37,944 nt of DNA from a virus. Shown in pieces: positions 1 through 6,160 of the stretch. Under the pieces are notes generated by a model, which was not told the origin of the DNA, ran no database searches, and saw only the letters and a list, made by a program, of their open reading frames with translations. The DNA lies in the IMG/VR virus record IMGVR_UViG_3300036944_000491, positions 1 to 37,944 of that record; one strand, given 5' to 3'. The position numbers were made by a program, and so were the translations under genes. The first letter of the stretch is position 1. Each line of letters starts with the position of its first letter.

Positions 1-1159
1 TGTCGGCGCTCGGGGCGGCAAATAAACCAGCAACGATCTTTTCAGCCTCAAGCGCAGCCTGTTTGGTTCCGACTTCCAGTGCCCTGTGTCCGCCGTCGCC
101 GTGAATGACTGCCAGCAGGTTTCCTAGCGCTTCCTCGCCTTCCGGCGCAGACGAACGGGCGCGAGCCTGCCAGCCCTCCCATTTTCCGTTCAACGTGTGA
201 CGGTGCTTCCCGTATCCATCGCCATCCCGAAGCCTTGAGATTTCCTTTGGTGTCATATTGAGGCCGCTCACCGCAGCATCGGCGCAATACCAAGCCTCGA
301 AAGCTTCACGCTCCCCCGCCCCCTCGGCTGGGGCTTCCTTGGAGAAGGCCGTCTTGGCTGGTGTGAAGAAGTCGTCGTCCGTGCCTTGTCCCGTCCATTC
401 AGCAGGAACCGGGTCTTCGGCTGGGGCCAACTCTTGAGGATTGCTCAATAGTTCGGCTGGGGCTTCATGGCAGGCGTCGGACTGAGCGCGGTCCATGTAA
501 TCCGCCATTTCCTCCCACGTGATAAGCAACATGGGACTGTCCTCCGGCGAGTTTCGGTCGGCCTTTTCGAGAAGGTCGGCCCACGCCTGTTCCGCGGTAA
601 AGCGCTCCCCTTCCGAGGCTGGGGCTTCATGGCGGGGGGTGAGGGTGGCGCGGAGACGGTCGGCCTGTGATTTCGTCAGCCGGAACAGGGTGCTTGCCAC
701 GCCGCTCCATTTCTGACGGTCCAACGCTTCGACCAAATAAGCGTCGAACTTATCCATCGGACCATCCCGCGCTGGGGCTTCCGGGGATAGGGCGGCGAGG
801 TACTCACGAGCGGCAGCAACGGCTGGCGCATCGACGTGAGGCTTAAATCCGCCTTCGTCGTCCGCCCATTTCCGTCCGCAGTCTTCGCAAATGGTCCAGA
901 TAGCGCCGCCGCGCTTGATGCTTTCGTGCGTGCAGGTCTGAATATCGATGTAGTCAAGCAGAGCCTTCAGCACCTCCCCACCCGCCAGCGATGACGGGGT
1001 GTGGGCGGCTGCGAGCATGGCTTCAACGGCAAGGCGCGCATTGTGGCCGGGAGAGCGAGCAGCGCTGCCGTAGATGCGCTCCATCAGCAGATCGCGCACC
1101 TCCTCAAGGTCTGCACGGCGCACGACGACGCTCAGGGGGGATGGGGTTTGGTCGTTCAT
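1..1159 (-). CDS. Ea22/Ead-like phage accessory protein, 3' end cut by window edge
   Basis: Translating leftward from the ATG at 1159-1157 gives an uninterrupted frame of 386 codons that reaches base 1, so the C-terminus is outside the window. Early in the protein (about residues 80-105) a Cys-rich stretch (CTHE...CEDCGRKW) looks like a small zinc ribbon. The rest is hydrophilic, with short EAPA(E/S/R) linkers repeated four times between segments rich in E, A, W and R. The N-terminus (NDQTPSPLSVVV) resembles that of the protein at 7827-8039 (SDKAPSPQSVVV), so they share a leader module. The ATG overlaps the stop of the upstream gene (CCATGA). Modular, poorly conserved proteins of this kind are common in phage accessory operons. 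Function unknown; the Ea22/Ead label is by style only. Confidence 0.75.
   Translation of the reverse strand, partial: MNDQTPSPLSVVVRRADLEEVRDLLMERIYGSAARSPGHNARLAVEAMLAAAHTPSSLAGGEVLKALLDYIDIQTCTHESIKRGGAIWTICEDCGRKWADDEGGFKPHVDAPAVAAAREYLAALSPEAPARDGPMDKFDAYLVEALDRQKWSGVASTLFRLTKSQADRLRATLTPRHEAPASEGERFTAEQAWADLLEKADRNSPEDSPMLLITWEEMADYMDRAQSDACHEAPAELLSNPQELAPAEDPVPAEWTGQGTDDDFFTPAKTAFSKEAPAEGAGEREAFEAWYCADAAVSGLNMTPKEISRLRDGDGYGKHRHTLNGKWEGWQARARSSAPEGEEALGNLLAVIHGDGGHRALEVGTKQAALEAEKIVAGLFAAPSAD
328..781. repeat. Dispersed 11-bp coding repeat (GCTGGGGCTTC)
   Basis: Exact copies of GCTGGGGCTTC start at 328, 456, 618 and 771, with a partial copy at 420. On the minus strand they encode Glu-Ala-Pro-Ala linkers in the large accessory gene. 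Spacing is irregular (128, 162 and 153 bp), so this is a protein linker repeat and possible recombination point between modules, not a CRISPR array. Confidence 0.7.
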
Positions 1160-1326
1160 GGCCGATAATCCTTGCGAGCGACAAACCCTTGAGGGTTTCT
1201 GATTGCTGAAGCCACGTCATTCCTATGGTCCCAGCATCCAGCCCGAACCTCTTGAGCAAAAACCGTTTCGCCTTCTTTTTCCGCCAGCCGGGCGATAATC
1301 TCACGCCCTTTATCGGTGTCACTCAT
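1156..1326 (-). CDS. Hypothetical small phage protein (56 aa)
   Basis: The ATG at 1326 follows a strong GAGGAGAGAGAG ribosome-binding site. The start of the operon promoter lies only about 25 bp further upstream. The product (MSDTDKGREIIARLAEKEGE...) is charged, with a probable N-terminal amphipathic helix and no recognisable domain. The stop codon overlaps the start of the long Ea22-like gene, so the two are probably translationally coupled. I do not recognise a family. Confidence 0.65.
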   Translation of the reverse strand: MSDTDKGREIIARLAEKEGETVFAQEVRAGCWDHRNDVASAIRNPQGFVARKDYRP

Positions 1327-1348
1327 CTCTCTCTCCTCTTCTATCCAG

Positions 1349-1376
1349 ACCATACACCGTCAAGCAGTGCGGTCAA
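1349..1376 (-). promoter_or_regulatory. Phage promoter, TTGACC-N16-TATGGT, leftward
   Basis: On the minus strand TTGACC (1376-1371) and TATGGT (1354-1349) are separated by exactly 16 bp. The same boxes and spacing recur at 3158-3185, 12920-12947, 13192-13219 and 13991-14018. It lies just upstream of the ribosome-binding site of the gene at 1326, so it gives the last two genes of the leftward operon their own promoter. Confidence 0.7.
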
Positions 1377-1681
1377 TCCGCTTTCTTCGCAGCCCATGAG
1401 TTTCGCCCGGCCTTTGCGCTGACCTCACGAAGACGCTCAGGATCAAGGGCCTTCATCTTCGCAAATCCCCTGTTTTTCACGCCAGCAGGAACGGGGAATT
1501 CGATGGGGTCTGTATTGGCTGGAATGGTGAACTCTTTCACCCATCCCTGCTCGACCTTACGCTTCCAGATAGTGACGGGGCCATCCTTGATGTGTTCGGC
1601 GGCTAGAGCCTTGGCCTCATCATTGGTTGAGGCCTGGAACAGTTCCGTTTTGGCTCTTCGGCCTTCGATCCACTTGCTCAC
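1373..1681 (-). CDS. Hypothetical protein (102 aa)
   Basis: GTG at 1681 is preferred because it overlaps the stop of the upstream gene (GTGA) and lies 7 nt after a G-rich ribosome-binding site. A second GTG two codons earlier is too close to that site. The protein (MSKWIEGRRAKTELFQASTN...) is basic. A central segment (WKRKVEQGWVKEFTIP) suggests a small beta-rich fold, and the C-terminus is Lys/Ala-rich (SAKAGRNSWAAKKAD). No domain recognised. It sits in a tightly overlapped leftward gene string. Confidence 0.65.
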   Translation of the reverse strand: MSKWIEGRRAKTELFQASTNDEAKALAAEHIKDGPVTIWKRKVEQGWVKEFTIPANTDPIEFPVPAGVKNRGFAKMKALDPERLREVSAKAGRNSWAAKKAD

Positions 1682-1947
1682 GCGCACACCCCCCTTTGAC
1701 TCCGCGCCACAATATCCCGATCAACCGCAGCCCGACGCTCGGCCTGCTTGATCTCCAGCTTCATCGCACGGATCGGACCACGCAGCTTGCGAAGGTCGTC
1801 CTCAGCGCGTCTGAGGGCTGTTTCTGCCTGATGCAGAGATTCCCATGTCGTCCACCCGTTAAGCCCCGTCGCGGCCCTGCTGAGGGCTTGGGAGGCGTTG
1901 TGGACGGATTGGTGGATGGTGGGGGCGACTGCGATTCGGACGGTCAT
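1678..1947 (-). CDS. Hypothetical protein with coiled-coil (89 aa)
   Basis: Start ATG 1947 overlaps the stop of the preceding gene, and the stop overlaps the GTG of the next one. Residues about 40-80 (LHQAETALRRAEDDLRKLRG...MKLEIKQAERRAAVD) have the heptad-like, Glu/Arg/Leu-rich look of a coiled coil. No catalytic or DNA-binding motif is visible. Function unknown. Confidence 0.6.
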   Translation of the reverse strand: MTVRIAVAPTIHQSVHNASQALSRAATGLNGWTTWESLHQAETALRRAEDDLRKLRGPIRAMKLEIKQAERRAAVDRDIVARSQRGVCA

Positions 1948-2120
1948 GCGCACCACCGTTGATGATTGGCGTTGTCGTACTTCGTAACGAAGTCAGACCA
2001 TCCAAAGTCCTCAATGATCTCCATGAGCAAGGTGTCTTCTCGCGAATGGATCGCCTCGTCGTCTCCAGCGCATTCGGCGTATATGTCCGACAGGCGCTTG
2101 ATTGCTTCGTCCTCGGTCAT
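1944..2120 (-). CDS. Hypothetical acidic protein (58 aa)
   Basis: ATG 2120 follows GGAGGGAGTTGAG, a good ribosome-binding site that lies inside the end of the upstream membrane-protein gene. The product (MTEDEAIKRLSDIYAECAGD...) is small and acidic. No domain was recognised. Placement in the overlapping gene chain and the good ribosome-binding site support that it is real. Confidence 0.6.
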   Translation of the reverse strand: MTEDEAIKRLSDIYAECAGDDEAIHSREDTLLMEIIEDFGWSDFVTKYDNANHQRWCA

Positions 2121-2121
2121 C

Positions 2122-2244
2122 TCAACTCCCTCCAATCATAACGGCCAGAAACAAAAAGCTGACCAATGAAGCTGCGGCCATAGTCAGAACCATGACGATG
2201 AATGCCGCGATCTCTACGGCGGTGCGGATGCTGGAGCGGGTCAT
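2122..2244 (-). CDS. Single-pass small membrane protein (40 aa)
   Basis: A 41-codon frame starts at ATG 2244, overlapping the TGA of the upstream gene (ATGA). The sequence MTRSSIRTAVEIAAFIVMVL followed by further Leu/Ala/Phe/Val residues forms one long hydrophobic segment (about residues 9-36) after a short positive N-terminus. This predicts an inner-membrane protein with its N-terminus in the cytoplasm. Function unknown; small membrane proteins are frequent in phage accessory operons. Confidence 0.6.
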   Translation of the reverse strand: MTRSSIRTAVEIAAFIVMVLTMAAASLVSFLFLAVMIGGS

Positions 2245-2453
2245 TTCTTGGCTCGCACGATGACGGTTTGGCCGTTGTTTAGAAGCAGCATCAAGCGCGT
2301 CTTTCGTCCGACCGTAGCTATCTGCTCACGGGCATATTTTAAGTCGCACGACCATCCGACCTGTCGCAGAAGAGAAAGATTCTCAACCCTTGACCGGTTG
2401 CGCTCCTCATTCCACCCGCGCACCGGAACCGGTGCTTCTCTAACCTCAATCAC
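2241..2453 (-). CDS. Hypothetical basic protein (70 aa)
   Basis: GTG 2453 is chosen because it overlaps the upstream stop (GTGA) and follows GAGGAGAAGG. The protein is rich in Arg and Val (MIEVREAPVPVRGWNEERNR...), and its end (LMLLLNNGQTVIVRAKK) looks like paired beta strands. This could be a small nucleic-acid-binding or regulatory fold, but no family is recognised. Confidence 0.6.
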   Translation of the reverse strand: MIEVREAPVPVRGWNEERNRSRVENLSLLRQVGWSCDLKYAREQIATVGRKTRLMLLLNNGQTVIVRAKK

Positions 2454-2632
2454 CACACCTTCTCCTCTTTCAAAGCGCCAGCCGCCTTAACAGCCGCGCG
2501 ATCCAGGCGCTGAACGGCCCAATAAAGCCTATCCGCTTCGTCCTTCGTGGTCGGCGCATGGGCTTCGATGCATCCGGTGGCGAAGGTGAGGAGGGATAGG
2601 GCGGATTCGTAGTTTGTGGGGTGGGGGATCAT
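2450..2632 (-). CDS. Hypothetical alpha-helical protein (60 aa)
   Basis: ATG 2632 overlaps the stop of the gene before it. The product (MIPHPTNYESALSLLTFATG...) looks mostly helical with an Ala/Lys-rich tail. No recognisable domain. Its reality is supported by start/stop overlaps on both sides. Confidence 0.6.
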   Translation of the reverse strand: MIPHPTNYESALSLLTFATGCIEAHAPTTKDEADRLYWAVQRLDRAAVKAAGALKEEKVW

Positions 2633-2934
2633 GCGACAACCTCCAAAGCCGCAGCAATCGCGCAGGCCGCTAGAAACTTGGCCTCGTCCTTGCCGTCGAT
2701 GTCGTGGTTTTCGTCAATGAAGCCCGCCGCTAAGTCGTCGGCAGCATCGCCAGCAACCTCGGCACCGGAAGAGTATTTTTCGCATAGGGCGGCGACTTCT
2801 TTTGCCATCGCCTCAATCCACTCCGCCACTTCATGCGCATCATCGCGCGTCGCCTTGCATTCGCCATGCCGCTCAACGTAGTCCGCGATGAACTCGTTAT
2901 AGGCGGTTTGCTGGGCTTTCTGTGCGGGGGTCAT
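2629..2934 (-). CDS. Hypothetical acidic helical protein (101 aa)
   Basis: The start is MTPAQKAQQ at 2934, overlapping the upstream stop. The protein is strongly acidic and Ala-rich, with predicted helices (YNEFIADYVERHGECKATRD, then WIEAMAKEVAALCEKYSSG). Small acidic phage proteins sometimes act as DNA mimics or inhibitors, but nothing specific is visible here. No domain recognised. Confidence 0.6.
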   Translation of the reverse strand: MTPAQKAQQTAYNEFIADYVERHGECKATRDDAHEVAEWIEAMAKEVAALCEKYSSGAEVAGDAADDLAAGFIDENHDIDGKDEAKFLAACAIAAALEVVA

Positions 2935-3131
2935 TTGGCAAAACCCCAAGCGCCTGCCGGAATGCGGTAATCGTCTGCGTGGTGCCGACTGGCAATCACC
3001 CGAACGCCCATATCCTCAAGGCGCTCTGCATCGTCAGGATGTCCGCTCCTGCGGTATTGCTGAAGCGCAGCCAGAACCTCAATGTCGATTTCGTTGTCGT
3101 GGTTGATCTCAATCAGCGTCCGAATGCTCAC
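2931..3131 (-). CDS. First gene of leftward accessory operon, hypothetical (66 aa)
   Basis: GTG 3131 follows GAGGAGAG and lies 27 bp downstream of the -10 box of the leftward promoter at 3158-3185. The product (MSIRTLIEINHDNEIDIEVL...) looks helical and carries a GVRVIAS strand motif near residue 42. No family recognised. As the first gene of the operon it is probably expressed early. Confidence 0.6.
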   Translation of the reverse strand: MSIRTLIEINHDNEIDIEVLAALQQYRRSGHPDDAERLEDMGVRVIASRHHADDYRIPAGAWGFAK

Positions 3132-3157
3132 AACGTCTCTCCTCTTCCAATACCTCG

Positions 3158-3185
3158 ACCATACACCGGCCCGAGTTATGGTCAA
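3158..3185 (-). promoter_or_regulatory. Leftward phage promoter TTGACC-N16-TATGGT with inverted repeat
   Basis: Minus-strand TTGACC (3185-3180), 16 bp, then TATGGT (3163-3158). Here the promoter boxes extend into a perfect inverted repeat, GACCATA-N13-TATGGTC (3157-3183), which could be an operator overlapping both RNA polymerase contact sites. It drives the operon from 3131 to the left edge. Confidence 0.75.
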
Positions 3186-3219
3186 GTGCATAAATCGACA
3201 CCGATGCGCGTATTTATCC

Positions 3220-3247
3220 TTGAGCATATCCACAGCTGCGATATGGT
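3220..3247 (+). promoter_or_regulatory. Rightward early promoter TTGAGC-N16-TATGGT
   Basis: TTGAGC (3220-3225), exactly 16 bp, then TATGGT (3242-3247). One base in the -35 box differs from the repeated phage promoter. It lies 38 bp before the first gene of the rightward early operon and back-to-back with the leftward promoter, forming a divergent control region. Confidence 0.65.
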
Positions 3248-3284
3248 GGGTGTGCCGACGTTTGGTCGGTGAGGAGATGATGAA

Positions 3285-3491
3285 ATGGATGAAGACCTGA
3301 TGGATGATGCAGAGCGCACCGTTCTTGCATTCATGGAGCGACATCAAGCAGCCGCCATTCCGGCACTAATCGGCTATTGCGTTATGTGGACCGTCGATAA
3401 CGGCGGGCTGTCACTGATCAAAGACACGCTGGCTCGCGTTTCGGCTGCGGCTGACGATATGGAGGCCGTTCGCCAAGAGACGGCACAATGA
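3285..3491 (+). CDS. Hypothetical early protein (68 aa)
   Basis: ATG 3285 is placed 8 nt after GAGGAG (3271-3276); earlier ATGs at 3277 and 3280 are too close to it or out of frame. The protein (MDEDLMDDAERTVLAFMERH...) has an acidic N-terminus, a moderately hydrophobic centre (IPALIGYCVMWTVDNGG) and an Ala/Glu-rich tail. It leads the operon with the GcrA-like genes. No domain recognised. Confidence 0.65.
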   Translation: MDEDLMDDAERTVLAFMERHQAAAIPALIGYCVMWTVDNGGLSLIKDTLARVSAAADDMEAVRQETAQ

Positions 3492-3652
3492 CCCCCCGCG
3501 ATCAAGTCATCGCCGCCGTCACCGCATCAGGCGGACCCGACGCATTCGGCAAGAAGCATGACATCCAGGTCGGCCACATCCACGCCGTTATCAAGGGTAC
3601 GATGCAGCCCGGTAAGCGGACGTGCAAGGCGGCGGGGGTTAAGCTGCCGTGA
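3488..3652 (+). CDS. Mini helix-turn-helix protein, Cro-like size (54 aa)
   Basis: A 55-codon frame overlaps both neighbours (ATGA at 3488; its TGA overlaps the GTG of the next gene). The sequence aligns by eye with the 66-aa protein at 8156-8356. Shared positions are DQV near the start, a turn rich in G/A/K, then G-x3-P-x2-R-x-C-x3-GV towards the end. The layout (helix, FGKKHDIQVGHIHAVIKG recognition-like segment, short tail) fits a minimal DNA-binding HTH of the kind that follows phage early promoters. It probably regulates the divergent promoters at 3158-3247, but the target is inferred. Confidence 0.65.
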   Translation: MTPRDQVIAAVTASGGPDAFGKKHDIQVGHIHAVIKGTMQPGKRTCKAAGVKLP

Positions 3653-3909
3653 TCTGGACGGAAGAGAACATTGCACGTGCTGTAATGATGCGTCGGGGAG
3701 GCTATTCGGCTCAGTTGATTGCCGATGCTCTTGGATTCACGCGCAACGCCGTGATTGGCAAACTGCACAGGCTAGATGAGCCAGCCGTGGGTCAGGTTTA
3801 CACGAAGAAGCCAAAGAAGCGTCAGACGAAAGAGCGATGGTCAGCAGAACGCCTTACAGAGACATGGGAAGCTCGAAAAGCCCGCTTGGCCCGCGAGCGT
3901 GCAGCATGA
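3649..3909 (+). CDS. GcrA-like cell-cycle regulator homologue, short (86 aa)
   Basis: GTG 3649 overlaps the upstream stop. Residues 1-42 (MIWTEENIARAV...SAQLIADALGFTRNAVIGKLHRL) closely follow the N-terminal signature of GcrA, whose known form is MxWTDERVExLKxLW...SAsqIAxxLGgvTRNAVIGKvHRL. GcrA is an alphaproteobacterial factor that binds sigma70-RNA polymerase and GAnTC-methylated promoters; its HTH is in this N-terminal part. Host GcrA is about 170 aa. This copy keeps the HTH and has only a short basic tail (KKPKKRQTKERW...), so the sigma-binding C-terminal domain appears to be missing. It may compete with host GcrA for sites. The family call is strong; the effect is inferred. Confidence 0.8.
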   Translation: MIWTEENIARAVMMRRGGYSAQLIADALGFTRNAVIGKLHRLDEPAVGQVYTKKPKKRQTKERWSAERLTETWEARKARLARERAA

Positions 3910-4376
3910 CGGTCAAGCCTCTGACTGAAGATGAAATGTCCGTGGCTGTTAAGATGCGCCTAGCTGGCAAGTCCTTCGTAGAGATCGGTCGCGAGATTCA
4001 CCGTGATCCTGGAGCGGTTTCGGCGTCTCTTCGCGAAGTCGGTCACGACAAGATGAACGCGACGTGGACCGATGCTATGGACGAGGTCGTTCGCTCCATG
4101 TGGAGTGAAGGCGCGCGAGCTTCGGACATAGCCGAAAAGCTCGGCAACGGACTGACCGCAAGCGCCGTCTCTAACCGCATCACGCGTTTGGGATTGCAGG
4201 GTCGCAAGCGGGGCAGATACCGGAAGTCCGACGAAAAGAGAAAGCGTCAGGATACGCCGAGAAACGTATTTCCGCGAGAGAACGGATCGTGGGACAGCAG
4301 GACTTTTCTACCGTGGCCATTGTGGCGAGAGTGGAAGAAAGAACAGAGGAGAATGGGTAATGCTGAGCGAGTATAA
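3906..4376 (+). CDS. Two-domain HTH protein with GcrA-like second domain (156 aa)
   Basis: ATG 3906 overlaps the TGA of the first GcrA-like gene. Residues 8-46 (EDEMSVAVKMRLAGKSFVEI...) form one helix-turn-helix. Residues 53-102 (TWTDAMDEVVRSMWSEGARA, then SDIAEKLGNGLTASAVSNRI TRLGL) form a second HTH with the GcrA pattern W-T/D...W-xEG-xSAsxIAxxLG...AVxxRxxRLGL. The tail is Lys/Arg-rich and ends with a Trp-rich segment (WPLWREWKKEQRR). A tandem arrangement suggests binding to paired or long sites. With the preceding gene it makes a GcrA-like pair in one operon. Function inferred. Confidence 0.75.
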   Translation: MTVKPLTEDEMSVAVKMRLAGKSFVEIGREIHRDPGAVSASLREVGHDKMNATWTDAMDEVVRSMWSEGARASDIAEKLGNGLTASAVSNRITRLGLQGRKRGRYRKSDEKRKRQDTPRNVFPRENGSWDSRTFLPWPLWREWKKEQRRMGNAERV

Positions 4377-4539
4377 GACCACGCGCGACATCATCATTCC
4401 CGCTGGTACGCGAGCCATCCATCTTGACGGAAAGCTTGTGTTCGGTGCGTTCGAGTTTGCGCCTAAGTGCCAAGGCGGGTTCTCTATGGGGATCGACGCG
4501 GCAACGGAAGCCGGTGTGATTGAGGCGTACAATGACTGA
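4360..4539 (+). CDS. Hypothetical protein (59 aa)
   Basis: ATG 4360 lies within the last codons of the preceding gene and follows AGAGGAGAATGGGTA. The protein (MLSEYKTTRDIIIPAGTRAI...) has an alternating hydrophobic pattern that suggests a small beta barrel or sandwich. The stop overlaps the start of the next gene. No family recognised. Confidence 0.6.
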   Translation: MLSEYKTTRDIIIPAGTRAIHLDGKLVFGAFEFAPKCQGGFSMGIDAATEAGVIEAYND

Positions 4540-4768
4540 ATGGATAATAGAGCGCGGCCACATGATTCCGGTCGTGGACCGGACCACAACGCCGAACTCT
4601 GAGCTTCGCGCAGCCTTTACGGATATGACAGTGGGGGAGTCCCTGTTTACCCGCACTATCGACCGCATGAGGCTCGCTAACGCCTATATGAAGGTCTCCT
4701 ACGCCAAGAGATACAGCTTCGTGTCTCGCGCTATGGATGGCGGCGTGCGTGTGTGGAGGGTGGCGTGA
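4532..4768 (+). CDS. Hypothetical protein (78 aa)
   Basis: The start is MTEWIIERGH at 4532, overlapping the end of the upstream gene. The protein is basic in its second half (TIDRMRLANAYMKVSYAKRY), with a FVSRAMDGGVRVWRV end that looks like a beta hairpin. This resembles small phage proteins predicted to be nucleic-acid-binding, but the assignment is weak. It sits directly before a winged-helix-like gene. Confidence 0.6.
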   Translation: MTEWIIERGHMIPVVDRTTTPNSELRAAFTDMTVGESLFTRTIDRMRLANAYMKVSYAKRYSFVSRAMDGGVRVWRVA

Positions 4769-5007
4769 TCCTCCTCCGCGACCGCATCCTCATAGCCCTT
4801 AACTGGACCGATCTAAGCCTGTCTGATCTTGCAGCAGCTACGGCCACCACTGAGGGTTCCGTTAAGTCCGCCCTGCCAGACAACCTCGCCCCTGGTTACG
4901 TCGAGTGGATCGGCAAGCCCATGAACCGCGCGTCAGGGCCTAACCTGTTACGCCTGACCAATGCGGGACGGGATCGGCTGTCTGTTTGTGCTGTGAGGTT
5001 GGGGTGA
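4765..5007 (+). CDS. Small winged-helix-like DNA-binding protein (80 aa)
   Basis: GTG 4765 is preferred: it overlaps the previous stop and follows GGAGGGTGGC, while the GTG at 4753 lacks a site. The residues LLRDRILIALNWTDLSLSDL are followed by a turn and a recognition-like helix (TEGSVKSALPDNL), then a wing-like segment ending in LLRLTNAGRDRL, which is typical of winged-helix proteins. It is likely a regulator of early genes. The target is unknown. Confidence 0.55.
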   Translation: MILLRDRILIALNWTDLSLSDLAAATATTEGSVKSALPDNLAPGYVEWIGKPMNRASGPNLLRLTNAGRDRLSVCAVRLG

Positions 5008-5351
5008 GGAACACGCGAGGCTTTGCACTAGGCCGCCTAAAGGTCGGGCAAATGAACAAGGGGGAGGCGGCATATGCCGCTGAACTCGCAGAGCAGCTTC
5101 ATCGTGGCGAGATTGTCTGGTTCAAATTTGAGGGCGTGAAGCTTCGGCTAGCCGACAACACGTTCTACACGCCAGACTTTGCGGTAATGTCCGCTGACGG
5201 CGTGATGGAGATGCGCGAGGTCAAAGGCCACTGGCAGGACGACGCTCGCGCAAAAATAAAAATAGCTGCTGGCCTATACCCCTTCCGCTTTCGGGCCTAT
5301 CGCGTCAGGCCAAAGAAAGACGGAGGGGGCTGGTCGGAGGAGGATTTCTAA
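5004..5351 (+). CDS. DUF1064 family phage protein, endonuclease-like (115 aa)
   Basis: The start GTG 5004 overlaps the previous stop and follows GAGGTTGGG. The conserved core NKGEAAYAAELAEQLHRGEI, then VKLRLADNTFYTPDFAVM and REVKGHWQDDARAKIKIAA, matches what I know of DUF1064 phage proteins. The pattern E...PDF...E-V-K-G resembles the PD-(D/E)xK nuclease active site: E near residue 20, D near residue 62 and the ExK of REVKG near residue 78. Such proteins are suspected Holliday-junction or recombination endonucleases. Last gene of the rightward early operon, followed directly by a terminator. Confidence 0.8.
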   Translation: MRNTRGFALGRLKVGQMNKGEAAYAAELAEQLHRGEIVWFKFEGVKLRLADNTFYTPDFAVMSADGVMEMREVKGHWQDDARAKIKIAAGLYPFRFRAYRVRPKKDGGGWSEEDF

Positions 5352-5376
5352 GGGGGCTTCGGCTCCCTTTTTTATT
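5350..5376 (+). terminator. Rho-independent terminator between convergent operons
   Basis: Immediately after the DUF1064 stop: GGGGGC, a TTCG loop, GCTCCC, then TTTTTTATT. The tetraloop hairpin with a T-tract ends the rightward early operon. The leftward operon's last gene (stop 5372-5374) runs into the same element from the other side. Confidence 0.85.
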
Positions 5377-5758
5377 GGCTCAGCGGCACGTCGTTCTGAG
5401 CGGCCCAAGCATGGATCAGATCAATCAGGTTGGAGAACTGTTCCTTGGTTAGCTTTGAGCTGCTGTTGCCGATGGGGACCATGCCTCGCCCGTCTAGCGA
5501 TGGAACGAACCTGATCTCTGCGCCTAGAGCCTGAAGGAACAGGGCCTTGTATGTCTCTCGGTCCATATCGTAACCGAAGTGCTGCGGACGGGCCTTCACG
5601 ATCTCGTCCAGCACAGGCCAGAGCTTAGCGTTCTGATCTAGGGACCGCTTAGGCCCTTCAAACGTAACCCGCGTGCCGTCAGAGCATCCCTGACACCATC
5701 TAACGGCTTTCGCCCTCATCTCAGAAGAGACAAGGGCGAGAGTTATCCGGTCGGTCAC
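5372..5758 (-). CDS. ninB: NinB-like recombination protein
   Basis: The 128-aa product carries the NinB core: an N-terminal strand region, KRSLDQNAKLWPVLDEI at about 37-53, and LFLQALGAEIRFVPSLDGRG with a downstream SSKLTKEQFSNLIDLIHAWA helix. This order is typical of lambda NinB/Orf, which binds SSB and single-stranded DNA and loads recombinases in phage recombination. It ends the leftward recombination block, consistent with a role beside the ERF annealing protein and the SSB-like protein. Length is close to the usual 140 aa. Confidence 0.85.
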   Translation of the reverse strand: MTDRITLALVSSEMRAKAVRWCQGCSDGTRVTFEGPKRSLDQNAKLWPVLDEIVKARPQHFGYDMDRETYKALFLQALGAEIRFVPSLDGRGMVPIGNSSSKLTKEQFSNLIDLIHAWAAQNDVPLSQ

Positions 5759-5764
5759 GGCTGG

Positions 5765-6106
5765 CTACCAGCTCAGGAAGGGTAGATCATCGTCTAGAAT
5801 GTTATAGGCCTTCTCGCGCAGATCGCGCCCGCCCGGTTCCTGATAATCTCCACCGCCACCGCCCCCGGCCACAGAGCGAGTACCTGAGCCACGAAATTGA
5901 TCAGGGTTTTTGTCGATCAGGTATTGGTCAACCTCGATCTTGCCCGCAAAGAACTTCTGACCGTTCTTGTCAGTCTTGAGCCACAAACCGCCCTTGATCG
6001 GCAGGCCATCAATGCCAAGTCCGCTCAGGCGGTAATCAGGGTGGGTGTCTTTTTCCTTCTTGTCGTTGCGGAAGATTGCAACGTCCCCAGGTCGCTTCTC
6101 GTACAT
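5765..6106 (-). CDS. DUF736-like protein with SSB-type acidic tail (113 aa)
   Basis: ATG 6106 follows TAGGAGAATAAA. The first half (RPGDVAIFRNDKKEKDTHPD YR..., then GLWLKTDKNGQKFFAGKIE) matches the DUF736 pattern common in alphaproteobacterial plasmids and phages. It predicts a beta-rich OB-like core. A Gly-rich linker (AGGGGGGDYQ) and an acidic, aromatic tail (DDDLPF near the end) resemble the C-terminal tip of single-strand DNA-binding proteins, which recruits partner proteins. Located between NinB and the GapR-like gene, it may serve as the phage SSB. The SSB role is inferred. Confidence 0.65.
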   Translation of the reverse strand: MYEKRPGDVAIFRNDKKEKDTHPDYRLSGLGIDGLPIKGGLWLKTDKNGQKFFAGKIEVDQYLIDKNPDQFRGSGTRSVAGGGGGGDYQEPGGRDLREKAYNILDDDLPFLSW

Positions 6107-6135
6107 TTTATTCTCCTATCTTTCCGCGTCATTGC

Positions 6136-6154
6136 GGAACCGCATCACGGTTTC
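6136..6154. other. Small hairpin upstream of SSB-like gene
   Basis: GGAACCG, a 5-nt loop and CGGTTTC can pair over 7 bp (one G-T). It lies in the 54-bp gap between the GapR-like gene and the SSB-like gene. There is no T-tract, so it is not an ordinary terminator. It may attenuate or stabilise the leftward message. Weak evidence. Confidence 0.3.
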
Positions 6155-6160
6155 AGTGTA

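Noticed and set aside
328-781. CRISPR-like repeated 11-mers
   Set aside because: Spacing is irregular, the unit is short, and the copies encode in-frame EAPA linkers.
1221-1226. TATGGT on the plus strand as another promoter
   Set aside because: No TTGACC-like box at 16-17 bp, and it lies inside a leftward gene with no rightward gene behind it.
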